DNA of 64,000 nt from Streptomyces sp. NBC_00306 (GTDB lineage: Bacteria; Actinomycetota; Actinomycetes; Streptomycetales; Streptomycetaceae), in assembly GCF_036169555.1 (NCBI RefSeq), contig NZ_CP108032.1, forward strand, positions 1,922,001 through 1,986,000, given 5' to 3'. A program made the position numbers and the translations under genes. Below are positions 50,568 to 59,631 of the stretch, piece by piece. The stretch's first letter is position 1; the number at the start of each line of letters is the position of its first letter. The notes below the pieces were generated by a model. It ran no database searches, was not told where the DNA came from, and was given only the letters and a program-made list of their open reading frames with translations.

Positions 50568-51451
50568 CCGGCATCGTGGTGCTCGGCAGCACCAACATGG
50601 ACCTCGTCGCCTATGTCGCCCACGCACCGAAACGCGGAGAGACCGTCACCGGGCGGGAGTTCCGGACGATCCCCGGCGGCAAGGGCGCCAACCAGGCCGT
50701 CGCGGCCGCCCGTGCCGGTGGCGACGTCGCGATGATCGGTGCGGTCGGCTCGGACGACTTCGGCGCGGCCTTGCGGCAGACGCTCGTCGCCTCCGGCGTC
50801 GACGTCGATCTGCTGCGCACCTCCGAAGGCCCCTCGGGCACCGCCCATATCGTCGTCGACGACGAAGGCGGCAACGCCATCGTCGTCATCCCCGGCGCCA
50901 ACGGCACGCTCACCGCCCTCGCCCCCGGCGACGAAGCCCTCATCGCCACCGCCGACGCCCTGCTCCTCCAGCTCGAACTCCCGCTCAGCGCCGTGCTGGA
51001 GGGCGCCGAGGCCGCACGCCGGCACGGGGTGCGCACCGTGCTCACCCCCGCCCCCGCCCAGCCGCTGCCTCCCGAACTCCTCGCCGCGACCGACCTGCTG
51101 GTGCCGAACGAGCACGAGGCGGCCACCCTCACCGGCGTCGCCGACCCGCGCGCCGTGGCAGAAGCGCTGCTGCGCCAGGTCCCCGAGGTGGTGATCACGC
51201 TCGGCTCGGCCGGCTGCCTCCACGCAAGCCGCCACTCGCCCCCGCTCGTCGTCCCCGCCCCCGTGGTCACCGCCCTGGACACCACGGCGGCCGGCGACAC
51301 CTTCGTCGGCGCCCTCGCCGTCGCCCTCGGCGAGGGAAAGCCCGTCGAGCAGGCCCTCACCTGGGCGTCCGCCGCCGCGGCGCTGTGCGTCCAGCGCGCG
51401 GGCGCCTCGACCTCCATGCCGTACCGCTCCGAGATCGACGAGGCCTCATGA
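50564..51451 (+). CDS. Ribokinase-like PfkB sugar kinase
   Basis: 295-aa kinase: GSTNMDLVAYV at the N terminus, the sugar-binding GGKGANQAVAAARAGG motif (PfkB signature 1), and DTTAAGDTFVGALAVAL (signature 2, with the catalytic Asp and anion hole). The GGKGANQA form is typical of true ribokinases, which convert D-ribose to ribose 5-phosphate. In the operon it could capture the pentose set free by the ADP-ribosylglycohydrolase-like enzymes. E. coli yegU-yegV is another glycohydrolase-PfkB pair, as I recall. Overlaps both neighbours by four bases. Exact sugar unproven. Confidence 0.92.
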   Translation: MTGIVVLGSTNMDLVAYVAHAPKRGETVTGREFRTIPGGKGANQAVAAARAGGDVAMIGAVGSDDFGAALRQTLVASGVDVDLLRTSEGPSGTAHIVVDDEGGNAIVVIPGANGTLTALAPGDEALIATADALLLQLELPLSAVLEGAEAARRHGVRTVLTPAPAQPLPPELLAATDLLVPNEHEAATLTGVADPRAVAEALLRQVPEVVITLGSAGCLHASRHSPPLVVPAPVVTALDTTAAGDTFVGALAVALGEGKPVEQALTWASAAAALCVQRAGASTSMPYRSEIDEAS

Positions 51452-52656
51452 CACCATCGCCCGCACCCTCCCCGATGCCCCTTCAGGGGCTGCGCGTTCT
51501 CGATCTGGCCACCCTCTTCGCCGGCCCGCTCGCCGCCACCATGCTCGGTGACTTCGGCGCGGAGGTGATCAAGGTCGAGCACCCCACCCGGCCCGACCCC
51601 TCCCGCGGCCACGGCGCCGCCAGAAACGGCGTGGGCCTGTGGTGGAAACTGCTCGGCCGCAACAAGCGCACCATCACACTGGATCTGTCCACCTCCGGCG
51701 GCCGCGAGACCCTGCTGCGCCTCGCCGCCACCGCGGATGTGATCGTCGAGAACTTCCGTCCCGGCACCCTGGAGAAGTGGCAGCTCGGCTGGGAGGAACT
51801 CAGCGCGGTCAATCCCCGTCTCGTCCTCACCCGCGTCACCGGCTTCGGCCAGTTCGGTCCCTACTCCCACCGGCCCGGATTCGGCACCCTCGCCGAAGCG
51901 ATGAGCGGTTTCGCCTCCATCACCGGTGAGGCCGACGGCCCGCCCACGCTCCCTCCGTTCGGTCTCGCCGATTCCATCGCCGCCCTGGCCACCTCCTATG
52001 CCGTGATGACCGCGCTCACCGCCCGTCAGACCACGGGCCGCGGCCAGGTCGTCGACATGGCGATCATCGAGCCGATCCTGACCGTCCTCGGCCCCCAGCC
52101 GCTCTGGTACGACCAGGTCGGCTACGTCCAGACGCGGACCGGCAACCGCTCCGGCAACAACGCGCCCCGCAACACCTATCGCACCGCCGACGGCCACTGG
52201 GTGGCCGTCTCCACCTCGGCCCAGTCCATCGCCGAGCGCGTCATGACCCTGGTCGGCCGCCCCGATCTGATCGACGAGCCGTGGTTCACCACCGGAAGCG
52301 GCCGCGCCGAGCACGCCGACATCCTCGACGACGCGGTCGGCGGCTGGATCGCCGAGCGCAGCCGGACCGAGACCATGGAAGCCTTCGAGAAGGCCGAGGC
52401 CGCCATCGCGCCGATCTACGACATCCGCGATGTCATGGAGGATCCGCAGTACCAGGCGCTGGACACCATCACCGAGGTCCCCGACCCGGAACTCGGTCCG
52501 CTCCGGATGCAGAACGTCCTCTTCCGCCTCTCGGAGACGCCCGGCTCCATCCGCTGGGCCGGCCGCCCGCACGGCGCCGACACGGACGCGGTCCTCACCG
52601 AACTCGGCCTGACCGGGGCCGATATCAGCGCACTCCGCACCCAGGGCGCCCTATGA
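51448..52656 (+). CDS. Family III CoA-transferase (CaiB/BaiF)
   Basis: 402-aa class III CoA-transferase: GLRVLDLATLFAGPLAATML, DFGAEVIKVEHP, NKRTITLDLST, and ADVIVENFRPGTLEKWQLG are the family blocks. The position of the catalytic Asp of formyl-CoA transferase (in GQKVAVAMQDAVL) is taken by E208 (GQVVDMAIIEPIL), a conservative change found in some relatives. It should move CoA between carboxylic acids, here presumably to activate the acid later split by the adjacent CitE-like lyase. Donor and acceptor are unknown. Overlaps neighbours by ATGA. Confidence 0.9.
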   Translation: MTPSPAPSPMPLQGLRVLDLATLFAGPLAATMLGDFGAEVIKVEHPTRPDPSRGHGAARNGVGLWWKLLGRNKRTITLDLSTSGGRETLLRLAATADVIVENFRPGTLEKWQLGWEELSAVNPRLVLTRVTGFGQFGPYSHRPGFGTLAEAMSGFASITGEADGPPTLPPFGLADSIAALATSYAVMTALTARQTTGRGQVVDMAIIEPILTVLGPQPLWYDQVGYVQTRTGNRSGNNAPRNTYRTADGHWVAVSTSAQSIAERVMTLVGRPDLIDEPWFTTGSGRAEHADILDDAVGGWIAERSRTETMEAFEKAEAAIAPIYDIRDVMEDPQYQALDTITEVPDPELGPLRMQNVLFRLSETPGSIRWAGRPHGADTDAVLTELGLTGADISALRTQGAL

Positions 52657-53450
52657 CCCCGCTCACCTATCTCTACGCCCCCGGCGACCACCCCGACGTC
52701 GTGCTGAAAGCTCTCGGCTCCGGCGCCGATGTCGTGATCATCGACCTCGAGGACGCGGTCCCCTCCGACCGCAAGAACTACGCCCTGGCCGCCACGGCCG
52801 AACTCCTGGCTCTCCCCCAGCCCCTGCCTGTCCATGTCCGCATCAACTCCCCCCAGGACATCGAGACCCTGACCGGTCTCCCCGGCCTCTGTGCTCTGCG
52901 TGTTCCCAAGGTCGCACACGGCACTGACATCCGCCGGATCGCGGACCGCGCACCCGGTGTCCCCCTCCACCCGCTGCTGGAATCCGCCGTCGCGATCGAG
53001 CACGCCTACGACATCGCCGCCGCCCATCCGGCCGTCCGAGGCATCTCGCTCGGGGAGGCGGACCTCCGCGCCGACCTCGGCGTACGGGACGGCGCCTCGC
53101 TCGACTGGCCCCGCTCGCGCATCGTGGTCGCCGCCCGCGCTGCCGGTCTCCCGCCCCCGTCGCAGTCCGTCTTCCCGGACATCCGGGACCTGGACGCGCT
53201 CTACGCCTCCTGCACACACGGCCGTGCGCTCGGCTTCCTCGGCCGGGCGGCCATCCATCCCCGCCAGCTCCCCGTCATCGAGCGGGCCTTCCTGCCCACC
53301 CCCGAGGAGATCGAGGCGGCGGAGGAGGTCGTCAAGGCGGCCGCCGGGGACGCGGGGGCACTGGCCCTGCCGGACGGCCGATTCGTGGACGCCGCGATCG
53401 TGGCGGCCGCCGAGCGCACGCTGTCCATCGCCCGCCGGGAGACGTTCTGA
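52653..53450 (+). CDS. CitE-like HpcH/HpaI family acyl-CoA lyase
   Basis: 265-aa TIM-barrel lyase of the citrate lyase beta / malyl-CoA lyase / citramalyl-CoA lyase group: SGADVVIIDLEDAVPSDRK carries the Mg-binding Glu/Asp region, VHVRINSP the Arg, LHPLLESAVAIEHAY the Glu, and ISLGEADLRADLG the Asp. Stand-alone CitE proteins cleave beta-hydroxyacyl-CoA into acetyl-CoA (or acetyl group) and an alpha-keto acid. Coupled to the CoA-transferase, it suggests CoA activation followed by aldol cleavage. Last gene of the operon, followed by a strong bidirectional terminator. Confidence 0.9.
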   Translation: MTPLTYLYAPGDHPDVVLKALGSGADVVIIDLEDAVPSDRKNYALAATAELLALPQPLPVHVRINSPQDIETLTGLPGLCALRVPKVAHGTDIRRIADRAPGVPLHPLLESAVAIEHAYDIAAAHPAVRGISLGEADLRADLGVRDGASLDWPRSRIVVAARAAGLPPPSQSVFPDIRDLDALYASCTHGRALGFLGRAAIHPRQLPVIERAFLPTPEEIEAAEEVVKAAAGDAGALALPDGRFVDAAIVAAAERTLSIARRETF

Positions 53451-53494
53451 CGCCCTGCCCCTCTGACGCCCCGACACCGGCGACAGCCTTCCGG

Positions 53495-53545
53495 CATACG
53501 ACGAGGCCGCCGGGACCCGATCGGTCCCGGCGGCCTCGTCGTATG
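53495..53545. terminator. 23-bp bidirectional terminator
   Basis: Perfect inverted repeat: arms 53495-53517 and 53523-53545, starting CATACGACGAGGCCGCCGGG, with loop CGATC. It lies between the convergent citE-like gene and lgt and should end transcripts from both sides. Confidence 0.9.
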
Positions 53546-53554
53546 TCGCTGCGG

Positions 53555-54520
53555 TCAGCCCTTCTTGGCCGACCCCGCATCCGCGTCGGCGTCCCTGACG
53601 GTGTCCCCGGCGTCCGCCGAGTCCTCCGGGGTCGACTCGTCGCCCGGCTCCTTGTTCTCGACGGCCTTCTCGTCGGCCGCGTCCGCGCCGTCCGTGCCCG
53701 GCTTCGAGCGGTCCGGCTCGACGATCTCCTCGCGTCCCGGCCGCACCCGCGCCGAGATCACGATGTACGCCACCGCCAGGGCGAAGACGATGATCGCGGT
53801 CCACACGTTCAGCCGCAGGCCCAGGACGTGGTGCGCCTCGTCGACGCGCATGTACTCGATCCAGGCGCGGCCCGCGCAGTACGCGGCGACGTAGAGCGCG
53901 AACGCCCGCCCGTGACCGAGCTTGAAGCGCCGGTCGGCCCAGATGACCAGCAGCGCGACACCGATGCACCACAGGGACTCGTACAGGAACGTCGGGTGGT
54001 ACAGACCCGCCTCGCGGTTCGCGCCCTCCGTGATCTTGAGGGCCCAGGGCAGATCGGTCGGCTTGCCGTACAGCTCCTGGTTGAACCAGTTGCCCCAGCG
54101 GCCGATCGCCTGCGCGATGGCGATGGCCGGCGCGAGGGCGTCCGCCCAGGCCGGCAGCGGGATCCCGCGACGGCGGCAGCCGATCCAGGCGCCGACCGCG
54201 CCCAGCGCGATCGCGCCCCAGATACCGAGGCCGCCCTCCCAGATCTTGAAGGCGTCGACCCAGTTCTCACCGTCGCTGAAGTACAGCTGGTAGTCGGTGA
54301 TCACATGGTAGAGCCGGCCGCCGACCAGGCCGAAGGGCACCGCCCAGACGGCGATGTCGGCCACGGTGCCGGCTTTGCCGCCTCGGGCGATCCAGCGCTT
54401 GTTGCCGTACCAGACGGCCACGAAGACACCGATGATGATGCAGAAGGCGTAGCCGCGCAGCGGGAGCGGTCCGAGATGGATCACTCCGGTCGACGGACTG
54501 GGAATGTAGGCAAGTTCCAT
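53555..54520 (-). CDS. lgt: Prolipoprotein diacylglyceryl transferase
   Basis: 321-aa multi-pass membrane enzyme that transfers diacylglycerol to the lipobox cysteine of lipoproteins. Family motifs: LRGYAFCIIIGVFVAVW (TM), the Lgt signature region IGRWGNWFNQELYG, and HPTFLYESLW. Seven or so hydrophobic helices are visible. The last ~60 residues are an acidic, Ala/Asp/Glu-rich cytosolic tail seen in Streptomyces Lgt. ATG 54520 gives the expected N terminus MELAYIPSPS; its ribosome site is weak and a TAGCGT -10-like element is close, so the leader may be short. Upstream of it is the DsbA-like gene. Confidence 0.96.
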   Translation of the reverse strand: MELAYIPSPSTGVIHLGPLPLRGYAFCIIIGVFVAVWYGNKRWIARGGKAGTVADIAVWAVPFGLVGGRLYHVITDYQLYFSDGENWVDAFKIWEGGLGIWGAIALGAVGAWIGCRRRGIPLPAWADALAPAIAIAQAIGRWGNWFNQELYGKPTDLPWALKITEGANREAGLYHPTFLYESLWCIGVALLVIWADRRFKLGHGRAFALYVAAYCAGRAWIEYMRVDEAHHVLGLRLNVWTAIIVFALAVAYIVISARVRPGREEIVEPDRSKPGTDGADAADEKAVENKEPGDESTPEDSADAGDTVRDADADAGSAKKG

Positions 54521-54619
54521 GGCAGACCCGACGCTACCCTGCCGGGTGGGAGACACGGCAACCCACCCGGCAACGTCCTGATAACGAGCGGCGTGCCGCG
54601 GCGCGGCCCCGCCGGGCGG

Positions 54620-55456
54620 TCAGGACGACGGGCTGGGCGCCGGCGCGGACTGCTGGGTGCCCGGCTTCTTGCCCTTGTTCGCCTCGGTGACCCACTTCTT
54701 CAGGTTGGCCGGGGAGATCTGCTCGCTGCCCTTGGCCGGGAAGACCGACTCGCCGTTGAGCAGGACGGTGGGCGTCCCGCGGAAGCCGCCGTTCTGGAAG
54801 GCCGTGTTGGACTTGGCGACCCAGCTGTCGTGCTTGCCGTCCTCGACACAGCTGCGGAACCCGGGGGTGTCCAGCCCTTCGACCTTGCCCGCGAGCTCGA
54901 TCAGCCGGTCGTTGTTGCCGAAGGCGTCGTCCGGCTCCGGCGGCTGGTTCTGGAAGAGCACGTCGTGGTACGGGGCGAAGTCGCCGACATCCTGGGCGCA
55001 GGCTGCGGCATTGGCCGCACGCAGGGACCCGCTGCCGCCCATGTTGCCGTCGATGATGGTGGCGAGGTGGTACTCGACCTTGATCTGACCGGCCGCGACC
55101 AGCTCGTGGATCGTGTCACGGAAGAGGTTCTCGAACTGCGCGCAGACCGGGCAGCGGAAGTCCTCCCAGATCGTGAGCGTGGAGGGCGCGTCGTCCGCTC
55201 CCACCGGGATCGCCAGCCGGTCCTTGCCCTGCACGCCGGCGGGCGCGAGGAGCGGGCCGGCCTGGGAGCCGCTGTCCTTCTTCGTGCCGGAGTTGGCAGC
55301 GATCACTCCGACGACGGCCGCGAGGCCCAGCACGGCCACCACCGCCGCCGACACGATCAGCACCCGGCGGCGCTTCTCACGTGCCTTGTGCTGCTCACGT
55401 TCCTGCTGGAGCCGCTCGCGCGCGGTCCTCTTCCGGTCCTGGTTCTTCTCACTCAC
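54620..55456 (-). CDS. Membrane-anchored DsbA-like thiol-disulfide protein
   Basis: 278-aa protein: basic cytosolic N terminus (RERLQQEREQHKAREKRRR), one TM helix (VLIVSAAVVAVLGLAAVVGV), then an extracellular thioredoxin-fold domain with the CPVC active site in WEDFRCPVCAQFE and the cis-Pro loop FRGTPTVLLNGE. Two further cysteines (AACAQD, SCVED) are typical of actinobacterial DsbA/MdbA-like proteins. Likely forms or isomerises disulfides in secreted proteins. The tail is Ser/Pro-rich. GTG 55456. It lies between lgt and trpA, behind a hairpin terminator. Confidence 0.9.
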   Translation of the reverse strand: MSEKNQDRKRTARERLQQEREQHKAREKRRRVLIVSAAVVAVLGLAAVVGVIAANSGTKKDSGSQAGPLLAPAGVQGKDRLAIPVGADDAPSTLTIWEDFRCPVCAQFENLFRDTIHELVAAGQIKVEYHLATIIDGNMGGSGSLRAANAAACAQDVGDFAPYHDVLFQNQPPEPDDAFGNNDRLIELAGKVEGLDTPGFRSCVEDGKHDSWVAKSNTAFQNGGFRGTPTVLLNGESVFPAKGSEQISPANLKKWVTEANKGKKPGTQQSAPAPSPSS

Positions 55457-55470
55457 ATCCCGCAAACGAA

Positions 55471-55498
55471 CCGGGGAGGCACGTGAGCGCCTCCCCGG
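55471..55498. terminator. Terminator after trpA
   Basis: CCGGGGAGGC (55471-55480), eight-base loop, GCCTCCCCGG (55489-55498), a perfect 10-bp stem, ~50 bases after the trpA stop on the minus strand and just before the DsbA-like gene start. Confidence 0.75.
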
Positions 55499-55545
55499 TC
55501 CAGATCCACTCGTACGAGCGAGCCGTACGAGAGGGATGACTCCGG

Positions 55546-56370
55546 CTACCCGCCCTGCCCGTCCCTGCGCACGCCCCTGGCCAGCTCCGCTGCCAGCTCG
55601 CGGACGGCCGCGAGGCCGGCGGCGGTGTCGGGGGCGTCGAGGATCCGTTTCACGAAGGCGGACCCGACGATCACCCCGTCGGCGAACGCGGCGACCTCGG
55701 CGGCCTGCTGTGCGTCGGAGACGCCGAGGCCCACGCAGACCGGCAGTTCGGTGGTGGCCCGGGTGCGGCTCACCAGGTCCTGGGCCTGTGCGCCGACCGA
55801 CGCGCGGGTGCCCGTGACCCCCATCAGCGAGGCCGCGTACACAAAGCCGGACCCTGCTTCGGTGATCCGCGCGATCCGGGCGTCCTTGCTGCTCGGAGCG
55901 ACGACAAAGACGGTGGCGAGAGCGTGCTTCTCGGCGTGTTCGCGCCACAGGCCGGACTCCTCGACCGGCAGGTCGGGCAGGATGCAGCCCGCGCCGCCGG
56001 CCTCGGCGAGCTCGGCGGTGAAGCGCTCGACGCCGTAGCGGTCGATCGGGTTCCAGTACGTCATCACCAGGACCGGCTTGCCGGTCGCCGCGTGCGCCTC
56101 GCGGACCGTGCGCATCACATCGGCGATCTTGACGCCGCCGCGCAGGGCGATGTCGTCGGCGGTCTGGATGACCGGTCCGTCGAGGACGGGATCGCTGTGC
56201 GGCAGCCCCACCTCGACGACGTCCGCGCCGCCGTCCAGGACGGCCTTCACGGCCTCGATACCGCCGTCGACGGTCGGGAAGCCGGCCGGGAGGTAGGCGA
56301 TGAGCGCGGCACGCCCCTCGTCCATGGCCCGCGCCAGGGTGTCGCTCAACAGCTGGATGTTGCCGCTCAC
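55546..56370 (-). CDS. trpA: Tryptophan synthase alpha chain
   Basis: 274-aa TIM-barrel alpha subunit that splits indole-3-glycerol phosphate into indole and G3P. Catalytic Glu is in [15 protein letters not shown] and catalytic Asp in [11 protein letters not shown]; the phosphate site is [10 protein letters not shown] and [14 protein letters not shown] 56370 overlaps the trpB stop by four bases, as usual. Last trp gene before the terminator. Confidence 0.97.
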   Translation of the reverse strand: MSGNIQLLSDTLARAMDEGRAALIAYLPAGFPTVDGGIEAVKAVLDGGADVVEVGLPHSDPVLDGPVIQTADDIALRGGVKIADVMRTVREAHAATGKPVLVMTYWNPIDRYGVERFTAELAEAGGAGCILPDLPVEESGLWREHAEKHALATVFVVAPSSKDARIARITEAGSGFVYAASLMGVTGTRASVGAQAQDLVSRTRATTELPVCVGLGVSDAQQAAEVAAFADGVIVGSAFVKRILDAPDTAAGLAAVRELAAELARGVRRDGQGG

Positions 56371-57665
56371 TTCGCGTCCCCCTTGATCTCGCCCTCGCCG
56401 TTCTCGGCGGCTGTGTCCGCCTCGACCACGGCGTCCGCCTCACGGTCGTAGAGCCCGAAGTAGCGGGCGGCGGTGTCCATGTCCTTGTCGCCGCGTCCGG
56501 ACAGATTGACGACGATCAGGCCGTCCTTGCCGAGCTCCCGGCCGAGGTCCAGCGCACCGGCCAGCGCGTGCGCCGACTCGATCGCCGGAATGATGCCCTC
56601 GGTGCGGGACAACAGCCGCAGCGACTGCATCGCGGCGTCGTCGGTGACCGCGCGGTACTCGCCGCGCCCGCTGTCCTTGAGGTACGCGTGCTCGGGACCG
56701 ATGCCCGGGTAGTCCAGTCCGGCCGAGATCGAGTACGGCTCGGTGATCTGGCCCTCCTCGTCCTGGAGGACGTAGCTGCGCGAGCCGTGCAGGATGCCGG
56801 GCTCGCCCGCGGTCAGGGTGGCCGCGTGCTCGCCGGACTCGATGCCGTGCCCGGCGGGCTCACAGCCCACGAGGCGCACCCCGGCGTCCGGGATGAAGGC
56901 GTGGAACAGCCCGATCGCGTTGGAACCGCCGCCGACGCAGGCGACGGCCGCGTCCGGCAGACGGCCTGCGCGCTCCAGGATCTGGCGCCTGGCCTCCACG
57001 CCGATGACGCGGTGGAAGTCGCGCACCATGGCCGGGAAGGGATGGGGGCCCGCGACCGTGCCGAAGAGGTAGTGGGTGTGGTCGACATTGGCGACCCAGT
57101 CGCGGAACGCCTCGTTGATGGCGTCCTTCAGGGTCCTGCTGCCGGACTTCACCGGGATGACCTCGGCGCCCAGCATTCGCATCCGGGCGACGTTGAGCGC
57201 CTGGCGCTCGGTGTCGATCTCGCCCATGTAGACGGTGCATTCGAGGCCGAACAGGGCGCACGCGGTCGCGGTGGCGACGCCGTGCTGGCCGGCCCCGGTC
57301 TCGGCGATGACGCGCGTCTTGCCCATGCGCTTGGTGAGCAGCGCCTGGCCCAGCACGTTGTTGATCTTGTGGGAACCGGTGTGGTTCAGGTCCTCCCGCT
57401 TGAGGAAGATCCGCGCACCGCCGGCGTGCTCGGCGAACCGGGGCACCTCGGTCAGCGCGCTGGGGCGGCCCGTGTAGTTGACCATCAGGTCGTTGAGCTC
57501 GGCCGCGAACGCCGGGTCCGTCTTGGCCTTGTCGTACTCGACGGCGACCTCGTCGACGGCGGCGACGAGGGCCTCGGGGATGAACTTGCCGCCGAAGGCG
57601 CCGAAGTAGCCCTGGGCGCTGGGGACCTGACCCTCGGGGTCCGGGATGAAGAAGTCAGAAGACAT
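56367..57665 (-). CDS. trpB: Tryptophan synthase beta chain
   Basis: 432-aa PLP enzyme joining indole with serine. The PLP lysine is in [10 protein letters not shown]; the phosphate loop is [26 protein letters not shown] and the indole channel region are standard for TrpB1. The N terminus and an acidic C-terminal tail of ~25 residues ([14 protein letters not shown]) match Streptomyces orthologues. A small hairpin (AGGGGC / GCCCCT, 57683-57698) lies just before the GAGGAG ribosome site. Confidence 0.97.
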   Translation of the reverse strand: MSSDFFIPDPEGQVPSAQGYFGAFGGKFIPEALVAAVDEVAVEYDKAKTDPAFAAELNDLMVNYTGRPSALTEVPRFAEHAGGARIFLKREDLNHTGSHKINNVLGQALLTKRMGKTRVIAETGAGQHGVATATACALFGLECTVYMGEIDTERQALNVARMRMLGAEVIPVKSGSRTLKDAINEAFRDWVANVDHTHYLFGTVAGPHPFPAMVRDFHRVIGVEARRQILERAGRLPDAAVACVGGGSNAIGLFHAFIPDAGVRLVGCEPAGHGIESGEHAATLTAGEPGILHGSRSYVLQDEEGQITEPYSISAGLDYPGIGPEHAYLKDSGRGEYRAVTDDAAMQSLRLLSRTEGIIPAIESAHALAGALDLGRELGKDGLIVVNLSGRGDKDMDTAARYFGLYDREADAVVEADTAAENGEGEIKGDAK

Positions 57666-57842
57666 CCGACGTACTCCTCAGAAGGGGCTGCCGCCCCTGA
57701 AGTCTGGGTGTGCAAGGGGACACGTTATGCGCGCGCGCCGCTGTGTCCGGGGTTCCGCACCGGACCGACGCGCCGCAACCGGCGGTGCGAGGTCAGGACG
57801 CAGGGGCCCGTCCGGCGATCGAGGACACCGCGAGAGCCGTGA

Positions 57843-57861
57843 CCCGGGGCTTCACCCCGGG
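57843..57861. terminator. GC hairpin between trpM-like gene and trpB
   Basis: CCCGGGG, loop CTTCA, CCCCGGG; 19 bases past the trpM-like stop on the minus strand. It may end or attenuate transcription before trpB, leaving trpBA with its own promoter in the 57666-57842 gap. Confidence 0.5.
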
Positions 57862-57880
57862 AAACCGGCACCGTCGGACG

Positions 57881-58138
57881 TCAGTCGCGCGCGCCGGCCC
57901 CGCGCCATCGCATCCCGTTGACCTGGCCCGGCTCCGAGCCGATGACGTACCGCACGCGCCTGCCGTGCACCCGGCGTGCGGGGGCGCGGCAGCCGCGGGG
58001 CTTGCAGCCCCGGGCCAGACGGGCGTACGGGTCACGGGCCGCGGCGAGCGCCGCCCGTGCCGCGCGCACGGCCGCCGTCGACGTCGCGGGACGCGTGGGC
58101 GTCCGGTGCGGCGCGGCGGTGGTGCGGGTGGTGGTCAT
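57881..58138 (-). CDS. trpM: TrpM-like small protein
   Basis: 85-aa basic protein between trpC and trpB. The N-terminal half is Thr/Ala/Arg-rich and low-complexity; the C-terminal half (CKPRGCRAPARRVHGRRVRY, VIGSEPGQVNGMRWR) looks constrained. In S. coelicolor a small gene in this position (trpM, ~60 aa) modulates tryptophan synthesis and differentiation. Eight bases separate it from the trpC stop. The reading is supported mainly by position and by the conserved-looking tail; the start ATG 58138 has only a distant GGAA site, so the true start could be further in. Confidence 0.65.
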   Translation of the reverse strand: MTTTRTTAAPHRTPTRPATSTAAVRAARAALAAARDPYARLARGCKPRGCRAPARRVHGRRVRYVIGSEPGQVNGMRWRGAGARD

Positions 58139-58146
58139 GGCGGGTG

Positions 58147-58956
58147 TCAGTTCCTGCCGTGCCGCAGCGCCGGGTGGGCGCCCGCGGCGACGAGGTCGGC
58201 GACGGCCGCCTTCGGGTCCCGGCCGGTGACCAGGGACTCTCCGACCAGTACGGCGTCGGCACCCGCGTTGGCGTAGGCGATCAGGTCGTGCGGACCGCGC
58301 ACACCGGACTCGGCGACCTTGACGATGTGGGACGGAATCTCGGGGGCGAGCCGTTCGAAGGTGCCCCGGTCGACCTTGAGCGTCTTCAGATCGCGGGCGT
58401 TGACCCCGATGATCTTCGCGCCGGCGTCCACCGCGCGCTCGACCTCGTCCTCGTCGTGCACCTCGACCAGCGGCGTGAGCCCGATCGACTCGGCGCGCTC
58501 GATGAGGGAGACCAGGGCCTCCTGCTCCAGAGCGGCGACGATCAGCAGGATGACGTCGGCGCCGTAGGCGCGGGCCTCCCACAGCTGGTACGCCGTGACG
58601 ATGAAGTCCTTGCGCAGCAGAGGTACGTCGACCCGGGCACGGACGGCCTCCAGATCGGCGAGCGAGCCGCCGAAGCGGCGCTCCTCGGTCAGGACGGAGA
58701 TGAGGGCGGCGCCCCCGGCCTCGTAGTCCGCGGCGAGCGCGGCGGGGTCGGCGATCGCGGCCAGCGCGCCCTTGGAGGGGCTGGAGCGCTTCACCTCGCA
58801 GATCACCTGGACGCCCTCGCCGCGCAGTGCGGCGACCCCGTCCTTGGCGGCGGGAGCCTTGGCGGCGCGCTCCTTGAGCTCGTCGAGGCTGACGCGCGCC
58901 TGCCGCTCTGCGAGGTCGGCGCGTACGCCTTCGATGATCTCGTCGAGCACACTCAC
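58147..58956 (-). CDS. trpC: Indole-3-glycerol phosphate synthase
   Basis: 269-aa TIM-barrel enzyme. Signature [14 protein letters not shown] includes the catalytic Glu and Lys; [12 protein letters not shown] and [12 protein letters not shown] follow, and [10 protein letters not shown] forms the phosphate site. Converts CdRP to indole-3-glycerol phosphate. GTG 58956 has GGAAGGGG eight bases upstream; length equals that of the S. coelicolor enzyme as I recall it. The 145-bp gap upstream likely holds its promoter. Confidence 0.96.
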   Translation of the reverse strand: MSVLDEIIEGVRADLAERQARVSLDELKERAAKAPAAKDGVAALRGEGVQVICEVKRSSPSKGALAAIADPAALAADYEAGGAALISVLTEERRFGGSLADLEAVRARVDVPLLRKDFIVTAYQLWEARAYGADVILLIVAALEQEALVSLIERAESIGLTPLVEVHDEDEVERAVDAGAKIIGVNARDLKTLKVDRGTFERLAPEIPSHIVKVAESGVRGPHDLIAYANAGADAVLVGESLVTGRDPKAAVADLVAAGAHPALRHGRN

Positions 58957-59101
58957 GCGAGCGGCCCCCTTCCGGGACGGTGATGGTTCAGGATCAGCCA
59001 TGTCGATGGTATCCGCAGGAGGCCCCCGGCCTCGCATCCGGTTGACGCCTGTCCCACTACCTGGGACTTCGGCGGCTCCCCGGCACCGGCCGGGCGGCCC
59101 C

Positions 59102-59539
59102 TCACGGGGCCAGCGCAGAGCCGAACGGCAGGTTCCGCACCACGCTGAAGACCAGCAGTACGGCGCCCAGCGACCACCACCACACGGGGGCGACGGCGAT
59201 CCGCATCGGCACACCGCGGACGGCGCGAATCAGCCACAGGGCCATCACCACGGCGAAGACGCCGTAGCCGACGACGGCCACGGCGTTGGCCCCGAAGGCC
59301 GCCGCCAGATCGCCGTGGGCGAAGGCGTGGGCGCTGCGCAGACCACCGCAGCCCGGACAGAGGATCCCGGTGAGCCGCAGGAGCGGACAGACCGGGTAGT
59401 GACCTGGTTCGTTGGGGTCGACCGCGCCGACGTAGGCGAAGGCGGCGGCGACTCCCGCGAGGGAGGCCACGGGGGCGGCGAGACGTCGCGCGAGCGGGGC
59501 TGGCCCGGGAGCGCGAGCGGGTGTCGCGGGAGAAGGCAT
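59102..59539 (-). CDS. DUF2752 membrane protein
   Basis: 145-aa integral membrane protein with about three helices and the DUF2752 core [22 protein letters not shown], in which the CxGCG cysteines could bind metal or haem. Function is not known. It sits in the conserved Streptomyces trp neighbourhood but is separated from trpC by 145 bp. ATG 59539 has GGGGTGG five bases upstream. Confidence 0.85.
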   Translation of the reverse strand: MPSPATPARAPGPAPLARRLAAPVASLAGVAAAFAYVGAVDPNEPGHYPVCPLLRLTGILCPGCGGLRSAHAFAHGDLAAAFGANAVAVVGYGVFAVVMALWLIRAVRGVPMRIAVAPVWWWSLGAVLLVFSVVRNLPFGSALAP

Positions 59540-59572
59540 GGCGTCCACCCCGTGATTGTCTCCGTCGGAACG

Positions 59573-59610
59573 CAAGGGCGCAGCCCGGCCCCGGCCGGTC
59601 TGCGCCCTTG
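59573..59610. terminator. Terminator after the HGxxPAAW gene
   Basis: CAAGGGCGCAG (59573-59583) / CTGCGCCCTTG (59600-59610), a perfect 11-bp stem with inner CCGGCC / GGCCGG pairing. Located between the HGxxPAAW gene stop and the DUF2752 gene start. Confidence 0.8.
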
Positions 59611-59631
59611 TGTCGTGAGGTCCTGGCGGTG

